Assembly (NCBI RefSeq): GCF_040833955.1
Contig: NZ_CP162133.1
Span: forward strand, 2,646,501-2,710,500
Source: Leptospira sp. WS60.C2
Lineage (GTDB): Bacteria; Spirochaetota; Leptospiria; Leptospirales; Leptospiraceae
Length of the DNA stretch: 64,000 nt
Direction of reading: 5' to 3'
The notes under the pieces: generated by a model
Told to the model about the DNA's origin: nothing
Databases searched by the model: none
The model's input: the letters and a program-made list of their open reading frames with translations, nothing else
Shown: positions 53,464 to 63,400 of the stretch, in pieces
Position numbering within the stretch: position 1 is the stretch's first letter
How the letters are laid out: every line of letters starts with the position of its first letter
Translations under genes and position numbers: made by a program

Positions 53464-54877
53464 TCGTGTAAAAAATAAAAAATCTCCTCTCATGCAAATG
53501 GAGTGGGAAAGAGAATTACAAAAGATGCTCGAATCTCCTTTTGCACCCAAATGGAATGTGAATATTGGTGATCGGATTGGCAAAGAGGAATATGAATTTG
53601 TACAAACATTCAAAGAAACATTTTTGCATGCGAAACGAACGAATCAGTTTGAAAACCTAAATACGATTGAACGTTTTCTGGACTTCCAAAGTAGTAGATC
53701 AGAGTTTTTTAAAAACCGTTTAAAGGGAATTCTTTTAAAAGAAGAGTTTGCCTCTATCCCATTTACAACTCGAGAAGATCTTCAAACACATATCACAGAA
53801 ATCATTCCAAGAGAAATGGATCTTTCTAATATGGTCATCAATCCTACCTCTGGGACTACAGGAAAACCAATCCTTGCACCAAACCACCCAAATGCGATAG
53901 GTTGTTACGTACCACTCATCGAATATTCAGTGGAGCGGTTCGGCGTCACACCTATCCACTCTCCCAAGTCAACGTTTGCCATTCAACTTTGTTACCAAGA
54001 AAATACAATTGTATATGCAACTTCCCACAGTTTGGCGGGAGGTGCAAAATTTGCAAAAATCAATATCCATCCGAGTTCTTGGAGAAATCATTCCGATATA
54101 AATCAATTCATTTCCGAATGGAAACCTCAAATTTTAACGGGAGACCCTTACGCATTCGAATCAGCAATGAAAATGGGGATCAAATACCAACCAGAGGCTC
54201 TTCACTCCACAGCATTAGAACTAACGCCTGCACTACGATCAAAACTAAGCGAATATTTCCAATGCCCCGTCATTAATTTTTACTCGCTAAATGAAACAGG
54301 TCCGATCGCTTATTCTTGTCCAGTAGATCCAAACTGGATGCATCTCCTCCCACATGATCTTTATATCGAAATCATATCCAATGATAGCCAAAAGCCTCTT
54401 CCCTCAGGAAATGTTGGTGAGATTGTGATCACTGGTGGCAGAAATCCCTATTTACCACTTCTGCGATACAAAACAGGGGACCAAGGAGAAATACAATATG
54501 GTCCTTGTCTCTGTGGAGACCATTTCCCTCGTATACGTCTGCTATCTGGAAGAAAACCAGTGTATTTTCAAAACACAAAAGGCGAAACGGTCAATCCAAT
54601 CGATGTTGCAAGGATACTCAGAAAAAATCCCATCATCTATCAATTCCAAGTGGATCAACTTGGAGAAAAGGAATGGGAATGTCGCCTCTCTTTGGAGGAG
54701 AATGTAATGTCGAACAAAGCGATTTGGGAGATGGAAAAAAACGCAATCATTACCGAATTACAGACATTATTCGGCAATGAGTCTTTAATAAAAATCAAAA
54801 CAGACTATCCACTAGATGGGAAAAAACAAATTGCTTTTCTCAATTCTTATTTTTCAAAAGAGGATACAAGTCGATGA
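53456..54877 (+). CDS. PaaK-like adenylate-forming enzyme
   Basis: A 473-aa member of the phenylacetate-CoA ligase-like adenylating family, start GTG. The ATP loop is TSGTTGKP (about residues 131-138), and further cores are FYSLNETGPIAYSCP, VGEIVITGG, LRYKTGDQGEI and CLCGDHFPRI. These proteins activate a carboxylate as acyl-AMP, then transfer to CoA or another acceptor. The substrate is unknown. It overlaps both neighbours and is the fifth product of the MoxR-to-NadR run, an unexpected partner for a MoxR/VWA pair. Confidence 0.87.
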   Translation: MSDRVKNKKSPLMQMEWERELQKMLESPFAPKWNVNIGDRIGKEEYEFVQTFKETFLHAKRTNQFENLNTIERFLDFQSSRSEFFKNRLKGILLKEEFASIPFTTREDLQTHITEIIPREMDLSNMVINPTSGTTGKPILAPNHPNAIGCYVPLIEYSVERFGVTPIHSPKSTFAIQLCYQENTIVYATSHSLAGGAKFAKINIHPSSWRNHSDINQFISEWKPQILTGDPYAFESAMKMGIKYQPEALHSTALELTPALRSKLSEYFQCPVINFYSLNETGPIAYSCPVDPNWMHLLPHDLYIEIISNDSQKPLPSGNVGEIVITGGRNPYLPLLRYKTGDQGEIQYGPCLCGDHFPRIRLLSGRKPVYFQNTKGETVNPIDVARILRKNPIIYQFQVDQLGEKEWECRLSLEENVMSNKAIWEMEKNAIITELQTLFGNESLIKIKTDYPLDGKKQIAFLNSYFSKEDTSR

Positions 54878-55902
54878 TCCATGGACTCATTTTAGGAAAA
54901 TTTTATCCTCCTCACAAAGGTCATCTCCACTTGATCCGTGAGGCAAAAAAACAATGTGATGTGCTCACCATACTTGTTTCTTCCTTAAAGCGAGAACTCA
55001 TTCCTGGAGAACTCAGGTGGAATTGGATGAAGGATCTAACCAATCATGCGAACATTCAAGTGGTTTGGGTACAGGACGAAAACCCACAATATCCAGATGA
55101 ACATCCTCATTTCTGGCAAATCTGGAAACAAACTATAGAGCTCCATTCCCACTTACCAATTGATGTCATCTTCACCTCAGAATTGTATGGTGACCCGTTA
55201 GCATCCGTTTTGGGATGTAAACACATTCCGATCGATATTGGAAGGAATCAGGTTCCCATCTCTGCCACAAACATACGAGAAGCACCTCTCAAACATTGGG
55301 AATACATTCCAGAAGCCATTCGACCTTTTTTCGTAAAACGAATTGTCCTCACAGGAAGTGAGTCGGTTGGGAAAACTACACTCGCTCAAAAACTTGCAGA
55401 CCACTTTGTAACGAACTGGATTCCGGAATTTGCCAGAGAGTATCTAGAAAACAAACCAACACCCATGGAAGAATCAGACTTTTTACCCATTGCGAAAGGA
55501 CATTTGTTGTCAGAAATCGAGGCATGCAAAAAAGCAAATGGAATCCTTTTTTTAGACACAGATCTACTAACAACGAAAGTATATTTAGAGCGCTACTATC
55601 AATCGGAAATCCCTTGGCTCACCAAACGAGCGCTTGGTTTGCAATACGATGCATCTTTGTTTTTTGATATTGATATTCCATGGGAAAAGGACAAATTACG
55701 AGATCTAGGTGAAGAAAGAGAAGAAATGAAACTCCGTTTCTTAGATGCAATGAAAGAAGCAAAAAGAGAATTTTTCTTGATCAAAGGAGATTATATAGAA
55801 AGAGAAAGACTTGCCATTGAGTATATCGACCAAGTCAAAGCACAACCGATCAACCAACTTGCCTTTACGAAAGAGCAGATTGATTTGCGTACGATTGAAT
55901 GA
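54874..55902 (+). CDS. nadR: NadR-like bifunctional NMN adenylyltransferase / ribosylnicotinamide kinase
   Basis: A 342-aa protein. The N-terminal nucleotidyltransferase has GKFYPPHKGH (the GxFxPxHxGH motif) and VPISATNIREAP (ISxTxxR). The C-terminal kinase has Walker A GSESVGKTT and FLDTDLLTTKVYLER. The NadR DNA-binding helix-turn-helix is absent, so it is not a repressor. It salvages nicotinamide riboside to NAD. The ATG overlaps the PaaK-like gene by 4 bp. Its 3' end overlaps the convergent 2OG oxygenase gene by 38 bp. Confidence 0.92.
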   Translation: MIHGLILGKFYPPHKGHLHLIREAKKQCDVLTILVSSLKRELIPGELRWNWMKDLTNHANIQVVWVQDENPQYPDEHPHFWQIWKQTIELHSHLPIDVIFTSELYGDPLASVLGCKHIPIDIGRNQVPISATNIREAPLKHWEYIPEAIRPFFVKRIVLTGSESVGKTTLAQKLADHFVTNWIPEFAREYLENKPTPMEESDFLPIAKGHLLSEIEACKKANGILFLDTDLLTTKVYLERYYQSEIPWLTKRALGLQYDASLFFDIDIPWEKDKLRDLGEEREEMKLRFLDAMKEAKREFFLIKGDYIERERLAIEYIDQVKAQPINQLAFTKEQIDLRTIE

Positions 55903-56719
55903 TATGATCGGGTAAAACATGTCCAGACAAAAGTTGCGTCATTTCAGAAAGGGTTGTCCCTTTCGACCGATTGTCTACATTTCTTGGACTCAAACATTTT
56001 TTCACATGTTCCCCAACGACAAAACGAACTTCCAAACTAAACCGAGAGCATCCTTGCGTGTTATTTTCTGTTCCATGTAAGTGTTGAGATGAAAAAATAA
56101 AATACTCACCAAAATCACCTGAAACAGAAAAGACATCGGGATCTTGCACATTCCCCACGGGTCTCGGGAATACCTTCTCAGACATCCTAGGATGAGAGGC
56201 ATACGCTTGAAAACCTCCTGTCTCCTTCCAATGATGAAGATCAAACAGATGAGAATTGTTTTCCAAAGGTTTTGCAAAATAGGAGGGATAAACTGCAAAA
56301 CCAGCACCTAATTCTACTTTTGTGATCGGAACCCAAAGATTGATTTGATTCTGGGGATTAGCATACCAGGGATCTCGGTGTAAAAACTGAACAGAACTTG
56401 CTTCTTCCTTTAAGTGAAATTCATTGGGTACACAACGAAGACGAAACAAATCCACATACACATCTTCTGGATCTAAGTTCAAATCTTCAAGGATTGGAAA
56501 TAAAAAACCTTTTATCTTCTGGTTTTCATAAATTCGCTTTCGAATTTTGGCCATGGACACTTGCAAAACATCATATGGGATCTGAGAGCTGAGTAAGCAT
56601 GGATCACCAGAAGAAAACTCTTCTTTGATGTATGTGTGAATGGGATTTAAAAACGATTTGGATTTTTGATTTAGTTTCCCGCAAACAGTTGTTCCACTGT
56701 AAAGGGTTTCAATTTCCAT
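55865..56719 (-). CDS. Phytanoyl-CoA dioxygenase-like Fe(II)/2-oxoglutarate oxygenase
   Basis: A 284-aa cytosolic protein. The iron-binding facial triad is suggested by LHRDPWYANP (His-x-Asp) and FSSQHLHGTENNTQGCSRFSLE (second His and the 2OG-binding Arg). Spacing between them (about 105 residues) suits the phytanoyl-CoA hydroxylase-like family. Substrate unknown. It is convergent with nadR, overlapping by 38 bp, and its start overlaps the small helical gene by 11 bp. Confidence 0.75.
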   Translation of the reverse strand: MEIETLYSGTTVCGKLNQKSKSFLNPIHTYIKEEFSSGDPCLLSSQIPYDVLQVSMAKIRKRIYENQKIKGFLFPILEDLNLDPEDVYVDLFRLRCVPNEFHLKEEASSVQFLHRDPWYANPQNQINLWVPITKVELGAGFAVYPSYFAKPLENNSHLFDLHHWKETGGFQAYASHPRMSEKVFPRPVGNVQDPDVFSVSGDFGEYFIFSSQHLHGTENNTQGCSRFSLEVRFVVGEHVKKCLSPRNVDNRSKGTTLSEMTQLLSGHVLPDHIIQSYANQSALS

Positions 56720-56972
56720 TGCCTTTGTTTTGTTTTTGTATCTCAGCTTTTAGTTCGATGATACTCATATACAGATTGGCAAAGGTAGTGAGCTGGTTCA
56801 TTGCATCTTGTAAACCAGCCTTGAAGAGTAAGCCGTTGTCCATGTGTTCTCGAAAGATAGTCAGAGGATTTTCACTTTCCATACTTTCGACTGTTTTTTG
56901 GTAGGAATCCAAAAGTTCAATTTTGTCTTCTAAAGACTCAGGAACTTTCCATCCATTGGACAAACGACTCAT
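56709..56972 (-). CDS. Small helical protein, phasin-like
   Basis: An 87-aa helical, amphipathic protein with no family assigned with certainty. Features are LEDKIELLDSYQKTVESMES and DAMNQLTTFANLYMSIIELKAE, reminiscent of short phasin or PHA-associated proteins. It lies 6 bp after the ICMT-like gene and overlaps the 2OG oxygenase gene by 11 bp, so the three are co-transcribed. Confidence 0.65.
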   Translation of the reverse strand: MSRLSNGWKVPESLEDKIELLDSYQKTVESMESENPLTIFREHMDNGLLFKAGLQDAMNQLTTFANLYMSIIELKAEIQKQNKGNGN

Positions 56973-56978
56973 TGAATA

Positions 56979-57740
56979 TTATCGACCTTCCACTTCCAAT
57001 AGTTTGGTGGTCTTCACGATGATCCTTGTAACGACATAAAAGACCAAACCGAATCCAAAAAACCAAGTGTGAAATGGTTTCCAAATTCCTGCTATGTCCA
57101 CCATACGGAGGTTTGGTTCTTGGAAATAAATTTGGATCAAATCGAATACAGTGAATACAACGATGATTCCAAACAAACTTGGATATTCTCGTTTCCAAAT
57201 GTTACGGAAGGAAAAATCTAAATTCGGTTTTACATAACCAGAAAGACGAGGGATGAATGCTGGCGTTTTGTCCGCCCACTTCAAGTATGCATCTTTAAAT
57301 TTTCCACGTAGGAAATATTCTTCTGCGAAGATGATCCTCTCATAATATAGATAAAAGAACATGATGTAGACCAATGCAAATGCAAAGTCCCTTAGAATGA
57401 TCACTGGTCCTAAATACATCAAAAAGTTACCGACGTAGAGAGGATGTCTCACTAGTGAGTAAATGCCTGACTGGTTTACCACATCTGCGACTTGTTGTTT
57501 CGTATTTCGACCAGAAGTATTTTTCGGAGTATAACCGATGGTAAAACATCTGACAAAAAGTCCCGCAAAACTCACTACAAATGCACCTGCCAACCAATAC
57601 AAATTGGACATATAGTTCCCTTGGAAATAAGGAACATAGGGTAAATACAGTAAGGAAAGAAATAAAATGACTCCTGGAATGTAGGAGCGCCATCGAAAGA
57701 GAAAATTGCCTTGTTGGTTGAGTTCTTCTATAAGTGCCAT
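56979..57740 (-). CDS. ICMT/PEMT-like membrane methyltransferase
   Basis: A 253-aa protein with about six hydrophobic segments. The SAM-binding core is GIYSLVRHPLYVGNFLMYLG, followed by ERIIFAEEYFLRGKFKDAYLKWADKTPAFIP, a signature of isoprenylcysteine carboxyl methyltransferase-like and phospholipid methyltransferase proteins. The substrate could be a lipid or isoprenoid; the former is more likely in bacteria. It is the first gene of a three-gene minus-strand run and divergent by 47 bp from the acyltransferase gene. Confidence 0.82.
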   Translation of the reverse strand: MALIEELNQQGNFLFRWRSYIPGVILFLSLLYLPYVPYFQGNYMSNLYWLAGAFVVSFAGLFVRCFTIGYTPKNTSGRNTKQQVADVVNQSGIYSLVRHPLYVGNFLMYLGPVIILRDFAFALVYIMFFYLYYERIIFAEEYFLRGKFKDAYLKWADKTPAFIPRLSGYVKPNLDFSFRNIWKREYPSLFGIIVVFTVFDLIQIYFQEPNLRMVDIAGIWKPFHTWFFGFGLVFYVVTRIIVKTTKLLEVEGR

Positions 57741-57787
57741 GTTAAATCGTACTTGCTTCCTTTGATTAAGCTGTCAGCTTACGTCCT

Positions 57788-59044
57788 ATGTCAATCAAAT
57801 CCTTTATCCCAGCAAAGTTCAATCTCCCTGTCCTTTGGTTAACCGATCTGACATTGCCCTTACTCAATAAAGTTGTGCACAATCTGGAGGCGATTGAAAT
57901 CTCAGAAAATGACGAAAAAATATTAAAATCGTTTCAAAAAGAACGTTTGCTCTACATTTCCAATCATCCTACTACCAAGGAACCAGGCATAGCGTTTCAT
58001 GCGGCAAACATCATGGGTTCTCGTTTTCATTATATGGCCGCCAGGGAGGTATTTGAATGGGGATACGGATTCGTGGGAGATTTTATCCAATCCATTGGTG
58101 CCTACTCTGTGTTAGCTGGTGCACCCGATAGAGAATCTCTCAAAGCATCCCGGGCCATATTGGCAAACCCGGCTGGTAAGTTAGCACTGTTTCCTGAAGG
58201 TGAACCCACAAGTGGGATGAACGACACCTTACTTCCCTTCCAACCAGGTGTCGCCCAGCTTGGGATTTGGGGTTTAGAAGATGCACTAAAAAAAGATCCC
58301 AATGCTAGCATATGGGTGTTACCAACGTTTATCAAATACCGAATGACTAGTTCCATCCAATCTATGCAAAAAGATATCGACCAAAGTCTCACACGAATGG
58401 AAGAAAGGTTCGGAATCTCTAAAACAGGCAAAGACATTGTGCATCGATTTTTATCCATCGGAAAACGTATGATGGAACGAGAAGAAAAAGAATATGGTGT
58501 TCCTGTGGAAGAAGGAAGAGCCGATGACTTTGATTACCGATTGGGACGAATGCGACATGCCATGCTCGATAACATTGCCAGAAAGGCCAACATACCAAAG
58601 TGGGATGTGGATGCCAATGCCATCGAAAAATTGAGAAAAATCCTGAGCACACTCGAAATGGTTTCCGTGGGCGTACAGGACCCAAACGGTGAACTCCCCA
58701 GTTTGGAAATGGCAAGATGGGCAAGAAATGCAGCCACAAAAGCATATGATTTTATTTCGATCCAAACTGCTTATATCAAAGAATTACCAAGCCCGGAACG
58801 TTTGTATGAATTTTTATACCGCTATGAAAATGAAATTTTCGGTGAAACAAAACAAAGATCTCACAAAGCGGTCGTTAGACTGGGAAAGCCATTCAAGATC
58901 AATGAGTATCTTGGTTCTTACAAAGAAGACAAAAAGAAAACCCTAGATTCGATTACGGAACGTCTAAGAAATGAGTTACAAACAATGCTTGTGGACGAAA
59001 AATCCAAATCGAATGCATTGTTCCCGAGCCAATATATTTTTTAA
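57788..59044 (+). CDS. PlsC-like acyltransferase
   Basis: A 418-aa protein. The acyltransferase motifs are present but modified: SNHPTTKEPG for NHxxxxD, FPEGEPTSGM for the FPEGTRS block, and PFQPGVAQLGI. The C-terminal 200 residues are an extra helical part not found in the short PlsC proteins. It probably transfers acyl chains to a lipid; the substrate is unknown. It shares bases with the start of the next gene (TAATG). Confidence 0.82.
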   Translation: MSIKSFIPAKFNLPVLWLTDLTLPLLNKVVHNLEAIEISENDEKILKSFQKERLLYISNHPTTKEPGIAFHAANIMGSRFHYMAAREVFEWGYGFVGDFIQSIGAYSVLAGAPDRESLKASRAILANPAGKLALFPEGEPTSGMNDTLLPFQPGVAQLGIWGLEDALKKDPNASIWVLPTFIKYRMTSSIQSMQKDIDQSLTRMEERFGISKTGKDIVHRFLSIGKRMMEREEKEYGVPVEEGRADDFDYRLGRMRHAMLDNIARKANIPKWDVDANAIEKLRKILSTLEMVSVGVQDPNGELPSLEMARWARNAATKAYDFISIQTAYIKELPSPERLYEFLYRYENEIFGETKQRSHKAVVRLGKPFKINEYLGSYKEDKKKTLDSITERLRNELQTMLVDEKSKSNALFPSQYIF

Positions 59045-59691
59045 TGGAACCATTGACGTTATCACAAATTAGGGACTGGATTCAGTCAGATGATCCACTT
59101 GCCATTTCCACGTATGGAGCTTCCAAAAATTTAGATGAAAATTTAGTCCAAGTCCTCGATGCCCTCACGGAAAGATACAAAATTCAACATTTATCTCCCA
59201 TTTTATTTACCATCGTAAAAGATTTGATTCTAAACGGGTTTAAAGCAAATTTCAAACGATTATTTTTCCAAGAAAACCAATTGGACATACACTCACCCGC
59301 CGATTACGAGTTAGGTGTTCGTATGTATAAAAGTTTGATCCTTTCTGGCAGAGGAAATTTATATGAACCTATGGCTCGAGAAAAAAATTTGTATGTGAAC
59401 ATCAAAATTGAACATGACGATTCCCAAATCAAATTTGACATTCGCAACAATTCGATGTTAGTGCGCGGGGAAATGCAGAAAATCAGGAATTCCCTTTTGC
59501 ACGCTCAAAACTACAACGACATCATGGAATATTACATCGAACGGGGGGACAACTCAGAAGGGGAAGGAATTGGCATTGCCTTGTGTATCATTCTTCTCAA
59601 AGGAGAAAACCTTCCCACCGACCAATTCCGCATCTACCACGAAGACGGAGAAACGATCGCCCAACTCACCATTCCCTTAAAGAAAGGCTAG
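59044..59691 (+). CDS. GHKL ATPase-like protein
   Basis: A 215-aa protein with a histidine-kinase-type ATPase fold. The N-box is FTIVKDLILNGFKANFKRLF and the G2-like box is SEGEGIGIALCIILLK. The DxGxG box is not clear; DIRNNSM occupies the place. No dimerisation/phospho-acceptor domain precedes it, so it is a stand-alone ATPase, as in anti-sigma kinases of the RsbW type. It overlaps the acyltransferase gene by 1 bp. A link to the STAS/SpoIIE proteins in the window is possible. Confidence 0.75.
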   Translation: MEPLTLSQIRDWIQSDDPLAISTYGASKNLDENLVQVLDALTERYKIQHLSPILFTIVKDLILNGFKANFKRLFFQENQLDIHSPADYELGVRMYKSLILSGRGNLYEPMAREKNLYVNIKIEHDDSQIKFDIRNNSMLVRGEMQKIRNSLLHAQNYNDIMEYYIERGDNSEGEGIGIALCIILLKGENLPTDQFRIYHEDGETIAQLTIPLKKG

Positions 59692-59722
59692 CAGAGAAAC
59701 CCTGGTTTTCCAACTTGGATGT

Positions 59723-60358
59723 ATGGGCCACGCAACAGAGACAACCAATCACTCCATTCCAGAAGTTCTAAAAGCTATTGTTTCGAAAGAAATGAACCAC
59801 GCCCTTTGGCTGAACACACTCTCTTTACTCGAACACATTGGATCGCGAAAAATCCTTCTCACCCAGTCCAGTGAAGATACCTCAGAAATGATCTTACGAC
59901 ATGCCACAGAAGAAGCAAGGCATGCCCTCTTTTTCAAAAAAGCAGCAAGGACCATCCAACCGGAGTTTCGTTCTGGCTACCAAAACTCCTCTTTAGTTCG
60001 CGGAACTGCCGCAAGAATTTATTTCGCAAAACTAGACACCCTCGTTCGCAGGAATCTTAAGAAAGTTTTCACCGACGAAAGGACATTCACCTACCTTGCC
60101 TATTTGTATACCACAACCGTAATCGAAAAAAGAGCTATGGTCGTTTACAATGCGTATGACGAAATTTTAAACCAATCCGGTTCTCCCATCCGCCTAACTA
60201 ACCTCATCCTAGAGGAAGAGGGCCATTTGTCCGAAATGAGCGCGGAAATGTACCGTTTGGACCCGAATGCGGAACAGAGATTGGCCCTTTTGGAAGCAGA
60301 AGAAGCAAAAATCTTTGCCCGTTTTTGGCGCCAAATCGGTGAATTCTCCCTAAATTAA
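59723..60358 (+). CDS. Ferritin-like diiron-type protein
   Basis: A 211-aa helical protein. Metal-ligand patterns of the ferritin-like superfamily are visible: EMNHALWLNTLSLLEHIG, ATEEARHALFFKK (E-x-x-H) and LILEEEGHLSEMSAEM (second E-x-x-H), giving a four-helix bundle with a possible two-iron site. MiaE-like or rubrerythrin-like relatives exist, but no specific reaction is assigned. It lies 31 bp after the GHKL gene on the same strand. Confidence 0.78.
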   Translation: MGHATETTNHSIPEVLKAIVSKEMNHALWLNTLSLLEHIGSRKILLTQSSEDTSEMILRHATEEARHALFFKKAARTIQPEFRSGYQNSSLVRGTAARIYFAKLDTLVRRNLKKVFTDERTFTYLAYLYTTTVIEKRAMVVYNAYDEILNQSGSPIRLTNLILEEEGHLSEMSAEMYRLDPNAEQRLALLEAEEAKIFARFWRQIGEFSLN

Positions 60359-60441
60359 AAAAGGCTTGCGAAAAAAATCCGAGACTGGTTTCCTTCAACC
60401 ATCTTCATGCGACATAATACTATTATTGGATCTTTGAGAAA

Positions 60442-63400
60442 ATGGGATTAGAAGTCTTTTTATTGCCTTTTTTGGCGAGTGTAGCCGTGACCATCGGACT
60501 CCGTCGTTTGGACAAATCCAATACCAAACTGTCCCAACTGAAACGTTACGCCTCCAAACTCACCGAAGAAATGCAAGGTGTTGCCCTCCAAAAGATCCAA
60601 ATGGTAAAAGATGCAGGGATTGATTTGGACATCCTTGTCAAACAATCGCGGAAGGTCGCAGAAGACATCCAATCCTTAAGCGCCGAATCCAGGGACCTCT
60701 TCGAAAAAATCCGCGCAAGCAAAGATTATCTCTCTTCTCTTTCGGGAGAGATGGAACAAATCCAAGATTTGAGTAACCAAGTCCGCCGAGAAAAACAATA
60801 CATGGAAGAAGGACTTTCTCAAATCAACTCACACAAACGCGAGTTACGTGAAGTATCCGAAGATATGGAGGCATTACACAATGAATCTGTCTCGATGCTT
60901 GATACCTTCCAAAACAAATTGAATTTACGAAGTGATGAGATTTTACAATCCGTCGCTCAAAAGATGGTAGAGCTTGAAAGCCTACTCGAAACCAAATCTG
61001 ATTTCCTAGACAATTCCCTCTCCAAAATTGCAGAAACCGCGAGAGAAAAATTATTAACTCATGCGGATGTCATGGTGAATGAAACAGCCGGTCGACTGGA
61101 CCATGCAAGAAAAGAAATGGATCTACTCCTCGAGTCCATGAAGTATGCACAAGGGGATTTGGATGTTCGCCTAACAAAGTTTGAAGATACGTCATCATTA
61201 CTTTCTGATAAAGTTGATAAATTTGATGAACGATTGGAAGAAAAATACCAAAGAGCTTCTTCCAAATTGGAAGAGAAAGTTTCACTCCTTGAGAAAAAAA
61301 TCCTTGAACGTTTTGATTCCATCGTCGACCAAGTAAGTCATACAAAAGATTCGTTCATGAAAGGCCTTAGCCAAGAAACGGATGCCATCAAACGAGAAAT
61401 TGAAGATCTTTCTTTGGAAACACTCTCCAAGCGAGATGACATTATAAACGAGACAAGAAGACAAGCAGATGGAATCAACCAAACCATCATTCAATTCCAA
61501 GAAAAATACTTAGAAGCAGAAAACAAACTCCTCCGCCAAGCAGACGTTCGTAAACAAGAACTCATTCGTGAGATTGAAGCTTTCTCGGAAGAGTTCCATC
61601 GAATTTCAGAAGAATTAAAAGAAGAAGCAAGCACTCTCAAAAAAAGTGCGCTGCAAGAATTGAAAGACTTTGATCGAGAACTTGAAACCGTTCGTTCTGG
61701 CCAAGAAATGGTTATCAAAACGTCTCTCTTTGAACTCAAAAAAGAGTTAGAAGAAAGAATGCATTCGGATTTCAAAATCCAAAAACATGAAATGGATTCA
61801 GATCTTGGCACCATCCAATCACAAGTGAAAGAACTGGGTGAAACGATTTCAGCACAAACCAAAGATGTGGATGAATATGTCGAAGAATTGAAGTCAGCTC
61901 TTCGCGAATCAGCGCATGAAATCCTAGAGACGGCAGAAGAAAAAGCCAAAGAATCCGAAGAAATTGTTACAGAAAAGATTCGGATTGCCAATGCAAATTT
62001 AGAACAATTTGTGAGCAAATGGGAAGAAGAACTCGGAAGGATTCGCGAAGACCAAAATTATAGCATCGAAAAACTACAAGACCGCATGAAAGAAATCCAT
62101 GTGGAAGGTGCTGATCTTCTCGGAGAATTCCAAAACCAATTCCAAAAAGCAAAAACCAATTTGGAACTTGTGGCCGAATCCAAAACAAAAGAAAGTATCT
62201 CCCGTTTGGAAGAAGAAGCAAAACTTGCTCGTAACGAAGTAGAACGAATCCTCAAACACCTAGAAGAATCAGGAGAATCCTTCTTCAACTTACAAGAAGA
62301 AAAGATGGACCGATTGAACGAAACGATCGATTCTAAAATCTCTCACCAACTCACGAAACTTCTGGACAAAGGGAATGTACAACTCGGTCAATTAGAAGAA
62401 AAAATTTCGAACCATCTAAACACAGTTCGTCGCAACTTAGAAGAAAGTATCAAACGCTCCAAAGACGAATCGAAAAAACAAATCGAAACCTACCAAAGAG
62501 ATTACGAAAAATCGTTCAAAGAAATTGCAAAAGAAAGCCAAGACTTCTTAAAAGACAGTTTGGATCGTTTCCATGATCTCAAATTTGAAATCCAAACTGG
62601 TTTGGAATCTTTGAACGAAACCAAAGAAGAAACGTTGACTGGGTTCCAAAACGAATTGGAATCTCTGAAAGAAGAAATCTTAACACTATCAAGCGAACTC
62701 GAGACCGTAAAAGAACACTCAGATTTATTTGCTTCCGCAAAACAAATTGCAGACGAATCGAACAAAGCTGTAGAAGAAATTTCTGAAGCATTACGATCTC
62801 TAGAAAAAGGAAAACCAGATTTGGAGCTAGTCCAATCGGCAATTTCTGAATTCAGCGAGATGCGAACTCAAATCGCAAACGAACTTGAGCTTTTAAAGGA
62901 AGCACAGTTCCAATCAGAAGACATCGACAAACAAATCCAAATCCTCGCTTCCAACCTAGTTCACGTTTCAGAAACCATGGAAGGATTTGAAGAGAGTCTA
63001 ACAGAGGTTAGCTCCATCGAGGCTCGTGTGACAGGTCTCTCAAAAGAACAAGCAAAAATCGAATCCTTTTTGTCGTCTCTCCAAGAGTCGCAAGATTCTG
63101 TGTTCCACCTGGTGGAAAATTTGGAAGGCCAAAAACACAATGCACGCGAACTCCAAGCGCGCCTCGACATCCTTGACCGCGAAATCGATGTAGTGGAAGC
63201 CAGAGAGAAAGAACTCACGGAAACGATCCGCCAAGCAGAAAACCGTACAGCATTCCTAGTCGAGCGAGAAGCGCAGATTGATTCTGTAGAACGCAAATTC
63301 GACAAAATTGAAGAACTCCTTGGTGACCTTTCCGATAGACACCGCCAAATCCTCACCTTACAAAAACGATTGGAAGACCTCAAAGAATCCACAAAAGACA

